A DNA stretch of 64,000 bases, taken from the NCBI RefSeq assembly GCF_027270735.1, contig NZ_JAPWIJ010000014.1, forward strand, positions 1 through 64,000. The letters run 5' to 3'. The stretch comes from Rhodococcus ruber. GTDB lineage: Bacteria; Actinomycetota; Actinomycetes; Mycobacteriales; Mycobacteriaceae. A program made the translations under genes and the position numbers. Below, piece by piece: positions 32,408 to 40,919 of the stretch. How positions within the stretch are numbered: position 1 is the first letter of the stretch; each line of letters begins with the position of its first letter. The notes beneath the pieces were generated by a model. It did not search any database. It saw only the letters and a program-made list of their open reading frames with translations, and had not been told where the DNA came from.

Positions 32408-33130
32408 TCAGCTCGGCGTCGCAACCTTTTCTTTGCTGGACGATTCGTTCTGCAGGACCGTAAGCAAAGACTTGGTCGTGTGCTGGATGTGGGACGCGAG
32501 TAGCTTTCCGGCTTCGTCACGGTCGCGGCGAATCGTGGCGTCGAGGATCGCACGATGCTCCCCGGCGATGTTGCGGCCGAGGTCGTGTCCCAACGGTACG
32601 GACCACCTGCGGTAGAGCTCTGCGCTGTCGCGCAGGCTCAATGCGGTCGACAGTATTCGGCGGTTGCTGCATCCATTCAGCAGCGCCTGGTGGAATGCCG
32701 CATGTGCCACGGCCCATTCCTCGGTGAAGATGCCTTTCTCGGCGTCGGAGAATTGCGGAGCGCGCTCGAGGAGGTGGTGCGCTGCTACGGCTTTGGCTTC
32801 CCAGTTGACGTCGCCATCACGGATTGCGTATTTCAGCGCGAGTACTTCGATTTCCGAGCGGGCGGTGGTGAGGTCCACGAGGTCATCGGCAGAGACGGAC
32901 ACGACACGAAATCCGAGCTGCGCCTCGCTTTCGACCAGTCCTGTGGAGGCCAGGAGATGGAGCGCTTCGCGAAGTGCTCCGATGCTGCACTGGTACAGGT
33001 CCACCATCTCCGCGAACCGCAGTTGCTGTCCAGGAGTGAAACGGCCTCCCAGGATGTCCTCGCGCAGTTTCGAGTACGCGATGCCGGCTCGTGTCGGGGC
33101 TCCTGCATTACGCCGAGGTCGCGAAGTCAC
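32408..33130 (-). CDS. GntR-family regulator (FCD/FadR subfamily), block II
   Basis: 240 residues from the GTG at 33130, preceded by AAAGGAGAACC. The winged helix is IAYSKLREDILGGRFTPGQQLRFAEMVDLYQCSIGALREALHLLASTGLV. The all-helical FCD domain follows (TTARSEIEVLALKYAIRDGD, HAAFHQALLNGCSNR, EHRAILDATIRRD), with metal-ligand-type His residues. It is divergent from the ferredoxin/P450 operon. The gap contains three direct CCGAATTT repeats, and one extended copy recurs before the hydroxylase operon at 37868. It is the likely regulator of block II. Confidence 0.9.
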   Translation of the reverse strand: MTSRPRRNAGAPTRAGIAYSKLREDILGGRFTPGQQLRFAEMVDLYQCSIGALREALHLLASTGLVESEAQLGFRVVSVSADDLVDLTTARSEIEVLALKYAIRDGDVNWEAKAVAAHHLLERAPQFSDAEKGIFTEEWAVAHAAFHQALLNGCSNRRILSTALSLRDSAELYRRWSVPLGHDLGRNIAGEHRAILDATIRRDRDEAGKLLASHIQHTTKSLLTVLQNESSSKEKVATPS

Positions 33131-33194
33131 GGTTCTCCTTTCGCTGAACCCAGTCGATTTCTGAAGGTTCGATGCTGATGGTCCTGTGGAGGTG

Positions 33195-33312
33195 CCGAAT
33201 TTCGAACTCCGGCGAGGTATTCGATATGAGTGTGACATGACGGGACCGAATTTGCATTCTGCGCCTCTTTAGCGTCCTCGGCACCACCGTACCGAATTTC
33301 GAACATTGCTTG
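33195..33312. promoter_or_regulatory. Operator region with three CCGAATTT direct repeats
   Basis: CCGAATTT occurs at 33195, 33246 and 33292; the first and third continue as CGAAC. The third is part of the 18-bp sequence AATTTCGAACATTGCTTG (33295-33312), which recurs exactly at 37691-37708. The block lies between gntR and the P450 operon. Binding by the GntR protein is inferred. Confidence 0.65.
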
Positions 33313-33338
33313 ACACTTCGACATATGACCGCTGATAC
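33310..33338 (+). promoter_or_regulatory. Housekeeping-type promoter of the P450 operon
   Basis: TTGACA (33310-33315), 17 bases, TGATAC (33333-33338). The -35 overlaps the end of the 18-bp repeat, so a repressor there would exclude RNA polymerase. Leader to the ferredoxin start is about 115 bases. Confidence 0.65.
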
Positions 33339-33461
33339 TACTGGCAGTGATTGTGAACTGAGTCACGCATCTATCGGAGCTAGACAGGCTGGCGGGCCGT
33401 TCACCCCGGCCGAGCATGCGATGGCCTCGCCCCTGCGGGTGGGCAGAAACTGGGAGACACC

Positions 33462-33668
33462 ATGAAGATTCATCTCGACGCGGACCGTTGTGAGGGCTAC
33501 GGGTTCTGCGAGGAGAAGGCACCTCGACTCGTCGCACTCGATGACAGTGGTGATCTGGTCGTCCTGGAGGGCGGCGAGCTGAACGGGTCCGACGTCGACG
33601 ACGCGCACAAAGCCGTGCGAAGTTGCCCGGTGGCCGCTCTTCGGTTGATCGAATCGCACGACGCGTGA
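33462..33668 (+). CDS. [3Fe-4S] ferredoxin (P450 redox partner)
   Basis: 68 residues. The Cys pattern CEGYGFC, in which the usual central Cys is replaced by Tyr, and the distal CPVAAL are typical of actinobacterial 3Fe-4S ferredoxins serving P450s. GGGAGA precedes the ATG. The reductase start overlaps its stop (GTGA). It delivers electrons from the reductase to the P450 encoded at 34839. Confidence 0.92.
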   Translation: MKIHLDADRCEGYGFCEEKAPRLVALDDSGDLVVLEGGELNGSDVDDAHKAVRSCPVAALRLIESHDA

Positions 33669-34837
33669 GCGCGAGTACCCACACGATCGCAATCGCCGGC
33701 GCGTCGGCTGCCGGGGTGACGGCTGCTGAAGAACTCCGCTCGCTCGGGCACGATGGCCGCATCGTGTTGGTGGAGGCAGAAGACGGCCACCCCTACTCCA
33801 AACCCCCGTTGTCCAAGGCGATCTTGGCCGGTAGCGAACAACCGGAGGACGCTCGCCTACCGGATCTCGATCACCTCGGCCTCGACTACGTGCGTGGTGT
33901 TCGGATCACGGGACTCGATACCGAACGGCAGCGCCTCCTGGTCGACGGTGACGACGCTGTGCCCTACGACGGTCTGATCATCGCCACCGGGGCGCGTGCG
34001 CGCACATTGCGCGATCTTCGCTCCAGCGACGTTCCGCTCGAACGTGAGCACCTCATCCGAACGATGGCGGACGCAGTGTGGCTGCGCGATCGACTGACCG
34101 TCACCGACAGCCTCCTCGTGGTCGGTGGTGGGATCTTGGGCATGGAGGTCGCGTCCACCGCCGTCAAACGGGGCGTGTCGGTCACCGTGATCGACCTCGT
34201 GCCGCCGCTGCTCGCCCACTGTGGGCCCGACATTTCGGCCTTGGTCGAAAAGTGCGCGCGCACCAGCGGCGTCGACTTCGTCCTCGCCCCCGGTGGTGCC
34301 CGGTTGGTCGACGTCGACGGCAACACTGCAGTCAGTGCCAACGGCAAAATCTTCCAGGCCGACACCGTCGTCTCAGCTGTCGGGTGCATGCCCAACGTCG
34401 AGTGGCTCGACGGCAGCGGCCTCGAGCTTCAAGGGGGACTGCTCGTCGACGACCGGTGCCGCGCCGCGTCGAACATCACCGCAGCGGGCGACGTCGCGGC
34501 CTTCGGTAGCCCTGCTCGTCGGACGCCGCACTGGTCGAACGCTCTGGACCAGGCTCGGGTTGCGGCGAGAACGCTTCTGGTGGGGGATGCATCCGAACCG
34601 TATGCGCCGAGACCGTTCTTCTGGACGGACCAATTCGGCCTGGCGATCAAGATGGCCGGCGCAGGACCCGTCGTCGACGCACCCACCGTCCTCGATGGAT
34701 CCCTCGACGACAATTCGGTCCTCCTGCAGTGGGCCGACAACGGCAACCCGCACCGCGCCGCGACCATCAACAAGCGGCTTTCCCTTGCCAAGTTGCACCG
34801 CTACGCGGGCAACGTCCCTACATCCTCAGGAGTTTGA
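33665..34837 (+). CDS. NAD(P)H:ferredoxin reductase (FAD-dependent, P450 system)
   Basis: 390 residues from the GTG overlapping the ferredoxin stop. FAD motif TIAIAGASAAGVTAAEELRSLGHDG, then EDGHPYSKPPLSKAIL, the NAD motif LLVVGGGILGMEVASTAVKRG near residue 155, and AAGDVAAFGSPARRTPHWSNALDQAR near residue 275. This is the oxygenase-coupled reductase family (rubredoxin/putidaredoxin reductase type). The P450 follows after one base. A longer in-frame start at 33623 overlaps the ferredoxin and is not needed. Confidence 0.92.
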   Translation: MSASTHTIAIAGASAAGVTAAEELRSLGHDGRIVLVEAEDGHPYSKPPLSKAILAGSEQPEDARLPDLDHLGLDYVRGVRITGLDTERQRLLVDGDDAVPYDGLIIATGARARTLRDLRSSDVPLEREHLIRTMADAVWLRDRLTVTDSLLVVGGGILGMEVASTAVKRGVSVTVIDLVPPLLAHCGPDISALVEKCARTSGVDFVLAPGGARLVDVDGNTAVSANGKIFQADTVVSAVGCMPNVEWLDGSGLELQGGLLVDDRCRAASNITAAGDVAAFGSPARRTPHWSNALDQARVAARTLLVGDASEPYAPRPFFWTDQFGLAIKMAGAGPVVDAPTVLDGSLDDNSVLLQWADNGNPHRAATINKRLSLAKLHRYAGNVPTSSGV

Positions 34838-34838
34838 A

Positions 34839-36026
34839 ATGGTAACCCCCACTACCACGTTGGCCGACATCGACCTGTTCTCGGACGATCATCTCCGCAA
34901 CCCCTATGAGAACTACGCCCGGCTCAGGGCAGCGGGCCCGGTGGTCTGGCTCGATCGGCTCGATTGCTGGGTTGCCTCGCAATACGAGACGGTGCGCCGC
35001 GTCCTGGGAGAGAACGACACATTCACCTCCGCAAAGGGCGTGGGCCTCAACGACGAGGTCAATACTGCCCTCAAAGACACCCTCATCGCGTCGGACCCTC
35101 CGCTTCACGATCAGCTCCGTAGTGTGTTGGCGGGCCAATTGAGCCCGAAAGCCATTCGTGCACTGGGTGAATCGATCAATAGTAGGGCGCGCGAGCTGGT
35201 GATGCCGCTCATCGACGCTGGGCGTTTCGACGCGATCACCGACCTTGCGCGCGTATTTCCCCCGACCATCGTCGCCGACCTCGTCGGAATCCCGGAGGAG
35301 GTGCGCCCCACCCTCGTCGGCTTCGGGGATGCGATCTTCCAAATGATGGGGCCGGCCGACAAACCTCGAACGTTCGCGCGCGCAGACCTCGTTGCCGAGC
35401 ACTACGCATGGCTTGCGACCGTCGAATCGTCGACGTTGCTCGAGGGAAGCTGGGGGCGCGACATCTACAAGGCCGTGGACGACGGCATCATCGACCAGCA
35501 GACGGCGCTGGGTCTGCTGTCGGGGTACACCGCTGCGGGAATGGACACCACCATCAACGCGCTGGGATGGGCAATCGAACTTTTCACCCGGCACCCTGAG
35601 CAATGGACCGCCATTCGCGACGATCGCTCGCTGATTCCGGGCGCATTCAACGAGATCGTGCGCTTCGAAAGCCCGGTGCAAATGTTCACCCGAGTGGCCA
35701 CCACCGATGTCGAACTCGGAGGTACCCACATCGAAGCGGGTCAGCGAGTGATGGTGCTCTATGGTTCGGCAAACCGCGACGAGACCCACTTCGGTTCCGA
35801 CGCAGCCGAATTCGATATCCTTAGAGATTCCTCGGACCATCTCGGGTTCGGATACGGGCTCCATGGATGCGTCGGTCAAGCGCTCGCGCGGCTCGAAGCG
35901 CACACAGTTCTGAACATCCTGGCCGACCACGTTGTGCGCTTCCATGGGGAATCAGAACCTGAAATGCATCTCAACAGCACAGTTCGCGGTCTGGAGAGCT
36001 TCGTCGTTTCGGTCGAAACCGCGTGA
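34839..36026 (+). CDS. Cytochrome P450, CYP199-like (para-substituted benzoate type)
   Basis: 395 residues from the ATG at 34839, after AGGAG. The I-helix oxygen-activation motif AAGMDTTINALG is near residue 232, the ExxR helix is FNEIVRFESPVQMFTR, and the haem loop HLGFGYGLHGCVGQALARLE places the Cys ligand at 344. The stretches AKGVGLNDE, RFESPVQ, VMVLYGSANRDETHF and STVRGLESFVV resemble CYP199A proteins, which O-demethylate 4-methoxybenzoate (from memory). Ferredoxin and reductase are in the same operon, making a complete class I system. A formaldehyde-detoxifying pair lies 8 kb downstream, supporting O-demethylation. A perfect hairpin follows the stop. Confidence 0.9.
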   Translation: MVTPTTTLADIDLFSDDHLRNPYENYARLRAAGPVVWLDRLDCWVASQYETVRRVLGENDTFTSAKGVGLNDEVNTALKDTLIASDPPLHDQLRSVLAGQLSPKAIRALGESINSRARELVMPLIDAGRFDAITDLARVFPPTIVADLVGIPEEVRPTLVGFGDAIFQMMGPADKPRTFARADLVAEHYAWLATVESSTLLEGSWGRDIYKAVDDGIIDQQTALGLLSGYTAAGMDTTINALGWAIELFTRHPEQWTAIRDDRSLIPGAFNEIVRFESPVQMFTRVATTDVELGGTHIEAGQRVMVLYGSANRDETHFGSDAAEFDILRDSSDHLGFGYGLHGCVGQALARLEAHTVLNILADHVVRFHGESEPEMHLNSTVRGLESFVVSVETA

Positions 36027-36074
36027 CCGCTCACGGAACATCGACGACATAACAGACCTCGAGGCTGCCAAGAC

Positions 36075-36110
36075 AGGGGCGAGTCCGGCAGCTGCGCCGG
36101 ACTCGCCCCT
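36075..36110 (+). terminator. Strong hairpin terminator after the P450 gene
   Basis: AGGGGCGAGTCCGGC (36075-36089), loop AGCTGC, and the exact complement GCCGGACTCGCCCCT (36096-36110): a 15-bp perfect stem. No U-tract follows, as is common in high-GC actinobacteria. It lies 49 bases after the P450 stop and could serve both directions. Confidence 0.8.
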
Positions 36111-36414
36111 CCTCCAGCTGTAGACCGTCGACGTCTGCCGAATGCGACGAACGCCTCCGCAGGAACCCACGGCACACTCCCGGCACATCGATGGATCCGG
36201 TCAGCGCTGGTGGGAGCGCAACCGAATTGGACGGTGGGACGCGATCGCCATGGCTTCAGGCCCGGCCGCCGTGTTCACGGCGTCGGCTCGCTGACAGCTC
36301 CAGTGGTGGGGTCCAGGCATGCGGATCGCGAAGTAGACCCGTCGATTGCACGACTCGCGGACGTGAACATCCGTAGAGGACCTCGACGGCTAACGTACAG
36401 GTGGAGATTCCCGC
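36111..36414. other. Gap between P450 terminator and MFS gene
   Basis: About 300 bases lying between the end of the P450 operon and the end of the MFS gene. Frames on both strands are short and without family features. I see nothing in it. Confidence 0.4.
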
Positions 36415-37587
36415 TTACTGGGGTCCACGACGCAATCGAACAAGGACTATGGCCAAAGCGGACAGTGCTATCACGAGGCATCCGTACATGACTGCCACCG
36501 TCTGCAGGCCCCAGTAGGGTTCGGCAACACCCGCCAGATACGCGGGGAGCGCAGCGCCGAAATAACTGACGAGATAGATCGCCGACAGGACGCCGGTCCG
36601 GTCACCGGGACGTGCCTGGCCGAGCATGGCCTGCATAGCACCGTTGAATGCGCACCCGAACCCACACCCGCACACCACACTCGCAGCGAAGAACAGGGCC
36701 GTCGAACCCCACTGCAGGCCCATCAGCACACCGAGTATCGCCGAGATGACAACACTGAGCCCGACCCACATCGCGGTGACGGGCCGCACGCGTGAGCTCA
36801 CGAGTCCGCCGAGAACGGTCGGTCCCACCAGAGAGGCCACCACGAGGCCACCGACGAATTGCCCCGTGTGGTGCAACTGGGTTGCGGCCAGTTCGGGCCC
36901 CAACGATTGATAGAAGCCGCTCAGCGCCCAGACGGCCAGCGCGCACGCGCAGACGCCGATGAAGGCTCTGCGCGCGTGGTCAGGAACCGAGATTCGTGGT
37001 TTCAACGACGCCAGGGCTCCGCGGGAGCGGAAAGCAGTCTCGGGGAGCAGTGGCACGCTCAGAAGGCACACCGCGAGCACAGCGATGGATATCCCGTAGA
37101 CGAGTTGTGTGGGGTGGGGGGCGAATTGGACCAGCGCTCCGGAGATCAGCGCTCCGAGAGCCAGTCCGACCGTGGGGCCGGCGCTGCTCAGTATCGAGCC
37201 GATCGCCGGCCGGCGCGGCGACTGCAGGTCGATGACATAGGCACTCACCGCGCTCATGGCCAAACCCGACGACGCGCCTTGCAAAGAGCGTCCGATCATG
37301 AGGTCCTCGGTCCCGTCGATCAGTGCCAATATCGCGCACGACAGCATCCCGAGCATCAACGAGGCGGCCAACACTGCGCGGCGACCGACGAAATTCGACA
37401 GGCGACCGCAGACGAGCAGGGTGGCGGCGACCATGACGATGTACACCGCGAACGAACCTGTCACCCCCGATGGCGTCACGCCGTACAACTGGCGGTACGT
37501 CCCGTATAGGGGCGCAGGTGCGCCCGCCACCGCCATCAGCGAGGCGAGTGAGAACGAGGTGACGGCGAGGGCCGGACCGCGGGACAT
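36415..37587 (-). CDS. MFS transporter (drug/metabolite type)
   Basis: 390 residues, twelve helices. VTSFSLASLMAVAGAPAPLYGTYRQLYGVTPSGVT begins the protein, the loop 2-3 motif is GRLSNFVGRRAVLAASL, and RSLQGASSGLAMSAVSAYV is in helix 4-5. It is divergent from the hydroxylase operon and shares its operator region, so it probably moves the pathway substrate or exports an intermediate. Substrate not predictable from sequence. Confidence 0.85.
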   Translation of the reverse strand: MSRGPALAVTSFSLASLMAVAGAPAPLYGTYRQLYGVTPSGVTGSFAVYIVMVAATLLVCGRLSNFVGRRAVLAASLMLGMLSCAILALIDGTEDLMIGRSLQGASSGLAMSAVSAYVIDLQSPRRPAIGSILSSAGPTVGLALGALISGALVQFAPHPTQLVYGISIAVLAVCLLSVPLLPETAFRSRGALASLKPRISVPDHARRAFIGVCACALAVWALSGFYQSLGPELAATQLHHTGQFVGGLVVASLVGPTVLGGLVSSRVRPVTAMWVGLSVVISAILGVLMGLQWGSTALFFAASVVCGCGFGCAFNGAMQAMLGQARPGDRTGVLSAIYLVSYFGAALPAYLAGVAEPYWGLQTVAVMYGCLVIALSALAIVLVRLRRGPQ

Positions 37588-37690
37588 GGCCGCTGTGGGT
37601 GATCGTCTGATGGCAGTCTCCGGGCTCGTGTGAATGGCTCGCTCCGAACCGAATACGCCAGGTCAGCGCATAGTCTCAACACTAGAGCAT

Positions 37691-37734
37691 AATTTCGAAC
37701 ATTGCTTGCATCTTCGTTATTTGTATGTTTATAT
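37691..37734 (+). promoter_or_regulatory. Promoter/operator of the block II hydroxylase operon
   Basis: AATTTCGAACATTGCTTG (37691-37708) is identical to the sequence at 33295-33312. It overlaps a -35 TTGCAT (37706-37711), followed after 17 bases by TTATAT (37729-37734). The same arrangement before two operons indicates one regulator, most simply the GntR protein encoded at 32408-33130. Confidence 0.7.
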
Positions 37735-37867
37735 GAGCTCAGTCACAAACGTCCACTACCTCGATGTGCACCACACATCCGCGCCTTCGCGCCGCATCTG
37801 CACCGAAGGGCGTTGTCAGTCGCAAAAGGGTTGTGTCGGTAACGAACCCAAAGGAGAGCTCGAGTAG

Positions 37868-39391
37868 ATGGAAACCAAGCAGCAGTGCACTGTGGCCATC
37901 GTCGGATACGGACCGGTCGGAGGGACGCTGGCGAACCTGTTGGCGAGGCAGGGGATCGACGTCGTGGTGATCGAGTCCCACGCCAACGTCTATCCGACGC
38001 CGCGCGCCGGCGGACTCGTACCGGAGTCGATGCGCCTGCTGCAGATGCTCGACCTCGCAGACGAGCTGGTCCAGGGAATGAACGACTGGACCTTCTGGTA
38101 CGACGTCGTCGACAAGGACTGGAACAAAATTCTCGAACGCACCCCGGAGATGGGCCCACCGACCCAGCAGTGGGCGCATACCTACACCTTCTTGCAGCCC
38201 GAGCTCGAGACTGCGGTACGGGCGATGAACTCGAAGTTTGGCGTTCGTGAGTACCTCGGCTACAAGGTCGTCAGCACCGAGCGGACGCCGGGTACCGGTG
38301 TCGATCTCCTACTCGATTCGATCGACAGCGATGAGCAGATCGCCCTCCATGCGGAGTGGGTCATCGGCTGCGACGGCTCGAACTCCACTATCCGAAACTC
38401 GGTGGGCACCGGCGAGCAGGAAGATCTCGGTGGCGATCAGTCATGGCTGCTGGTGCATCTGAGGGTTCTCGACGACAAGGCTGTGCTTCCCGAGCGAATC
38501 TTCAAGTGGGCCAACCCAGAACGCCCCGCTGCATTCATTCCGGGTCTGCCCCGGAACATCTGCCTGTTCGAGTTCCGGGTGCTACCGGGAGAAACCCACG
38601 AAGAACTGACGAACCTGGACAAGGTGTACGAGCTGCTCAGCCCGTGGCTGACACCGGAACAGGTCGAGCTCCTTCGCGTCACGGTCTACACCTTCCGCAC
38701 CCGGGTCGCACACCAGTGGCGGGACGGCCGGATCCTCATCGCCGGCGACTCAGCTCACGTCATGCCTCCAGAGCTCGGGGAGGGCTTGAACTCCGGACTC
38801 CGCGACGTCATGAATCTCGCGTGGAAGCTGGCCGGCGTCGTCAACGGCCGCTTCGACGAGTCCATTCTCGACACGTACACCGTCGAACGCCGCCCCCACG
38901 TGCGCGAATTCACGGTTCTCTCCCATGCCATCGCCCAGGCTATCGACGCCATCGCGAACGATCCCGACACCTACCGCGCCAATCTCGCATTGGACAGTGC
39001 GTTTTCGCATCCCTGGCCGCGCCTGGGGCCGGGACTTCAGCAAGAACCGTTCCCGGCCGGCATGGTCTCGGAGCAACCCTTGCTCGCCAGCGGTGTGCGC
39101 TACGACGACCATGTCGGATACCGGTTCTCCGTGCTGGCCGACGCAGAGTGGTTGGCCGAGGCCGACCTCGCCTCGGATCCGGTTCTCGGTGCACTCGACG
39201 TCGTCGGTGTCGCAGCCGATTCCGACAGTGCGCGGGACTGGCTCGCCCGCCTCGGGCACCGAGCAGTCGTGGTCCGCCCCGATCGCTACATCCTCGGAGT
39301 TGCCGACTCGGCGGACGAGCTCCGCGAACTGTTCGCTCCGCTCGCCGGCTACCTGCAGGCGACAGATCGCGCTGCGGTCCCTACGGCCTAG
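37868..39391 (+). CDS. FAD-dependent aromatic hydroxylase (MhpA-like), block II
   Basis: 507 residues. CTVAIVGYGPVGGTLANLLARQG (FAD), VIGCDGSNSTIRNSVG (DG motif, about residue 165), GRILIAGDSAHVMPPELGEGLNSGLRDVMNLAWK (about residue 282), and a C-terminal thioredoxin-like part ending VVRPDRYILGVAD. It is a paralogue of the hydroxylase at 30348, sharing GYGPVG and the PTPRAGG/PLPRAGH region. AAAGGAGAG precedes the ATG. It heads an operon that runs to 43852. Expected reaction: ortho-hydroxylation of a phenol to a catechol for ring cleavage. Confidence 0.9.
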   Translation: METKQQCTVAIVGYGPVGGTLANLLARQGIDVVVIESHANVYPTPRAGGLVPESMRLLQMLDLADELVQGMNDWTFWYDVVDKDWNKILERTPEMGPPTQQWAHTYTFLQPELETAVRAMNSKFGVREYLGYKVVSTERTPGTGVDLLLDSIDSDEQIALHAEWVIGCDGSNSTIRNSVGTGEQEDLGGDQSWLLVHLRVLDDKAVLPERIFKWANPERPAAFIPGLPRNICLFEFRVLPGETHEELTNLDKVYELLSPWLTPEQVELLRVTVYTFRTRVAHQWRDGRILIAGDSAHVMPPELGEGLNSGLRDVMNLAWKLAGVVNGRFDESILDTYTVERRPHVREFTVLSHAIAQAIDAIANDPDTYRANLALDSAFSHPWPRLGPGLQQEPFPAGMVSEQPLLASGVRYDDHVGYRFSVLADAEWLAEADLASDPVLGALDVVGVAADSDSARDWLARLGHRAVVVRPDRYILGVADSADELRELFAPLAGYLQATDRAAVPTA

Positions 39392-39569
39392 CGATACCCG
39401 CCCACCCGAAAACCGCCGGTCTGCTTGGTACGCAGTGTCATTCGCAGAGCGACAACCTCGTCGCCTCCGTTACGTGACCTGCTCGAAGCAGACCGGGAAC
39501 GCGGTGGCCACAACCTGGAATCTTCCGCCCGACCCACGATGCCAACACAACAAAAATAGGAGAACACCC

Positions 39570-39962
39570 ATGTTCAAGTTCATCAACGCCCTCCATCGCC
39601 TCGAAGGAAAAACCCGCGAGGAATTCCTGGACCACTGGCAGAACGTGCACGCACCACTGGTGAAAAGTCTCGCCAAGGAGATCCGGATGAAGAAGTACAT
39701 CCAGATCCATCCCGGGCACCCCGCCATCGTGGACGCCATCGTCGGACCGCGGGGGTTCAATTCGATCGACGGCGTGGAGTACGACGGATTCGTCGAATGC
39801 TGGTGGGACAGTGAAGAGGAGTTCTTCGCCGGCATGAACAGCGAAGAAGGGAAGGCCGCGTGGGCCACCATCGCAGAGGACGAGCCCAACTTCTCCGATT
39901 ACAAAAAGGGCTACGTCTTCGTCGGCGACGAGGTACCGATCTTCGACCACACCGGTGAGTAA
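39570..39962 (+). CDS. EthD family protein
   Basis: 130 residues of the EthD dimeric alpha-beta barrel: FINALHRLEGKTREEFLDHWQNVHAPLVKSL with the family HxxxHAPL-type motif, then VEYDGFVECWWDSEEEFFAGMNSEEGKAAW. The ATG at 39570 has GGAGAA upstream; a longer frame from 38925 is inside the hydroxylase gene. EthD was named from the P450-based ethRABCD ether-degradation locus, and related proteins occur beside polyketide-type monooxygenases. Exact activity unknown. It is separated from the hydroxylase by 178 bases. Confidence 0.85.
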   Translation: MFKFINALHRLEGKTREEFLDHWQNVHAPLVKSLAKEIRMKKYIQIHPGHPAIVDAIVGPRGFNSIDGVEYDGFVECWWDSEEEFFAGMNSEEGKAAWATIAEDEPNFSDYKKGYVFVGDEVPIFDHTGE

Positions 39963-40019
39963 GTGGACGGTCGCACACCTTCTGATCGAACACACTGACA
40001 CCGCAGAGAGGAGTACACG

Positions 40020-40907
40020 ATGCGTATAGCAAACATGCACGACCGCGCCTTCTTGGTTCTAGGAGAATCCGACGCAGAAACAGCCGTCGACATTGCAGAG
40101 GTCTCCAACGGCAAGTTCGGCCCCGACCTGTCGTCGATCTACGAGAATTGGGACTCACTGACATCCTGGTTCTCAGAACAAGACCTGGACACGTTGGCGA
40201 CGGCCAACGGCACGGCCATCGATCGTGCGGCGCTCGGCGCGCCGTCACCGACTCCGCGGCAGGTATTCGCTGCAGGGCTCAACTACCGTGAGCATGCATC
40301 CGAATCCGGCTTCGATGCACCGACAGACGCGACACCGCCGCTGTTCACGAAATACGTCTCGAGTTTCAGCGGCCCGGACACCGAGGTCGTTCTACCTCCA
40401 GGTGGCGCAGTCGACTGGGAGGTCGAACTCGTCGTCATCATCGGTCGCATCGCTCATGCGATCGAGGCCGGTGACGCCTGGGCGCACATAGCGGGATTGA
40501 CTGCAGGACAGGACATCTCCGAGCGGATTCTGCAGAAGCAAGGCCCCGCACCGCAATTCGGTCTCGGTAAATCCCTCCCGGGATTCTCGCCACAAGGCCC
40601 GTGGCTTGTTACCGCGGACGCCATCGCCCATCCCGACGACCTCGAATTGGGTTGCGCGATCGACGGCGAGGAGGTGCAGAAGGGGCGGACGAAGGATCTG
40701 ATCTATTCGATCCCGACACTCGTTGCCGCGCTGTCGCACATCGTGACCCTCTACCCCGGCGATGTCATCTTCACCGGCACCCCCTCAGGCGTCGGAATCG
40801 GTCGCAGCCCCCAACGCTTCTTGCAACCGGGCGAGCGGCTCGACAGTTGGATCGAAGGAATCGGCGAGCTCCACCAGAGGTTCGTCGCGGCTCCGAGCAC
40901 CCCATAA
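40020..40907 (+). CDS. FAH superfamily hydrolase/isomerase, block II
   Basis: 295 residues. VDWEVELVVIIGRIAHAIEAGDAW (Glu-x-Glu metal ligands), IAGLTAGQDISERILQKQGPAPQFGLGKSLPGFSPQGPWL, and LSHIVTLYPGDVIFTGTPSGVGIGRSPQRFLQPGE are classic for acylpyruvate hydrolases and 2-hydroxyhepta-2,4-diene-1,7-dioate isomerase-type enzymes. GAGAGGAG precedes the ATG. It should process the ring-cleavage product of the dioxygenase encoded immediately downstream. Paralogue of the block I FAH protein. Confidence 0.9.
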   Translation: MRIANMHDRAFLVLGESDAETAVDIAEVSNGKFGPDLSSIYENWDSLTSWFSEQDLDTLATANGTAIDRAALGAPSPTPRQVFAAGLNYREHASESGFDAPTDATPPLFTKYVSSFSGPDTEVVLPPGGAVDWEVELVVIIGRIAHAIEAGDAWAHIAGLTAGQDISERILQKQGPAPQFGLGKSLPGFSPQGPWLVTADAIAHPDDLELGCAIDGEEVQKGRTKDLIYSIPTLVAALSHIVTLYPGDVIFTGTPSGVGIGRSPQRFLQPGERLDSWIEGIGELHQRFVAAPSTP

Positions 40908-40919
40908 GGACAGGCACAC

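Noticed and set aside
34221..34838. An N-terminal extension of about 200 residues on the P450
   Set aside because: The frame is open only because it shadows the reductase gene. ATG 34839 has a good AGGAG site and gives the normal family length.
34818..35945. 375-codon minus-strand frame opposite the P450 gene
   Set aside because: The plus-strand P450 has intact I-helix, ExxR and haem motifs; the antisense frame has no recognisable domain or ribosome-binding site.
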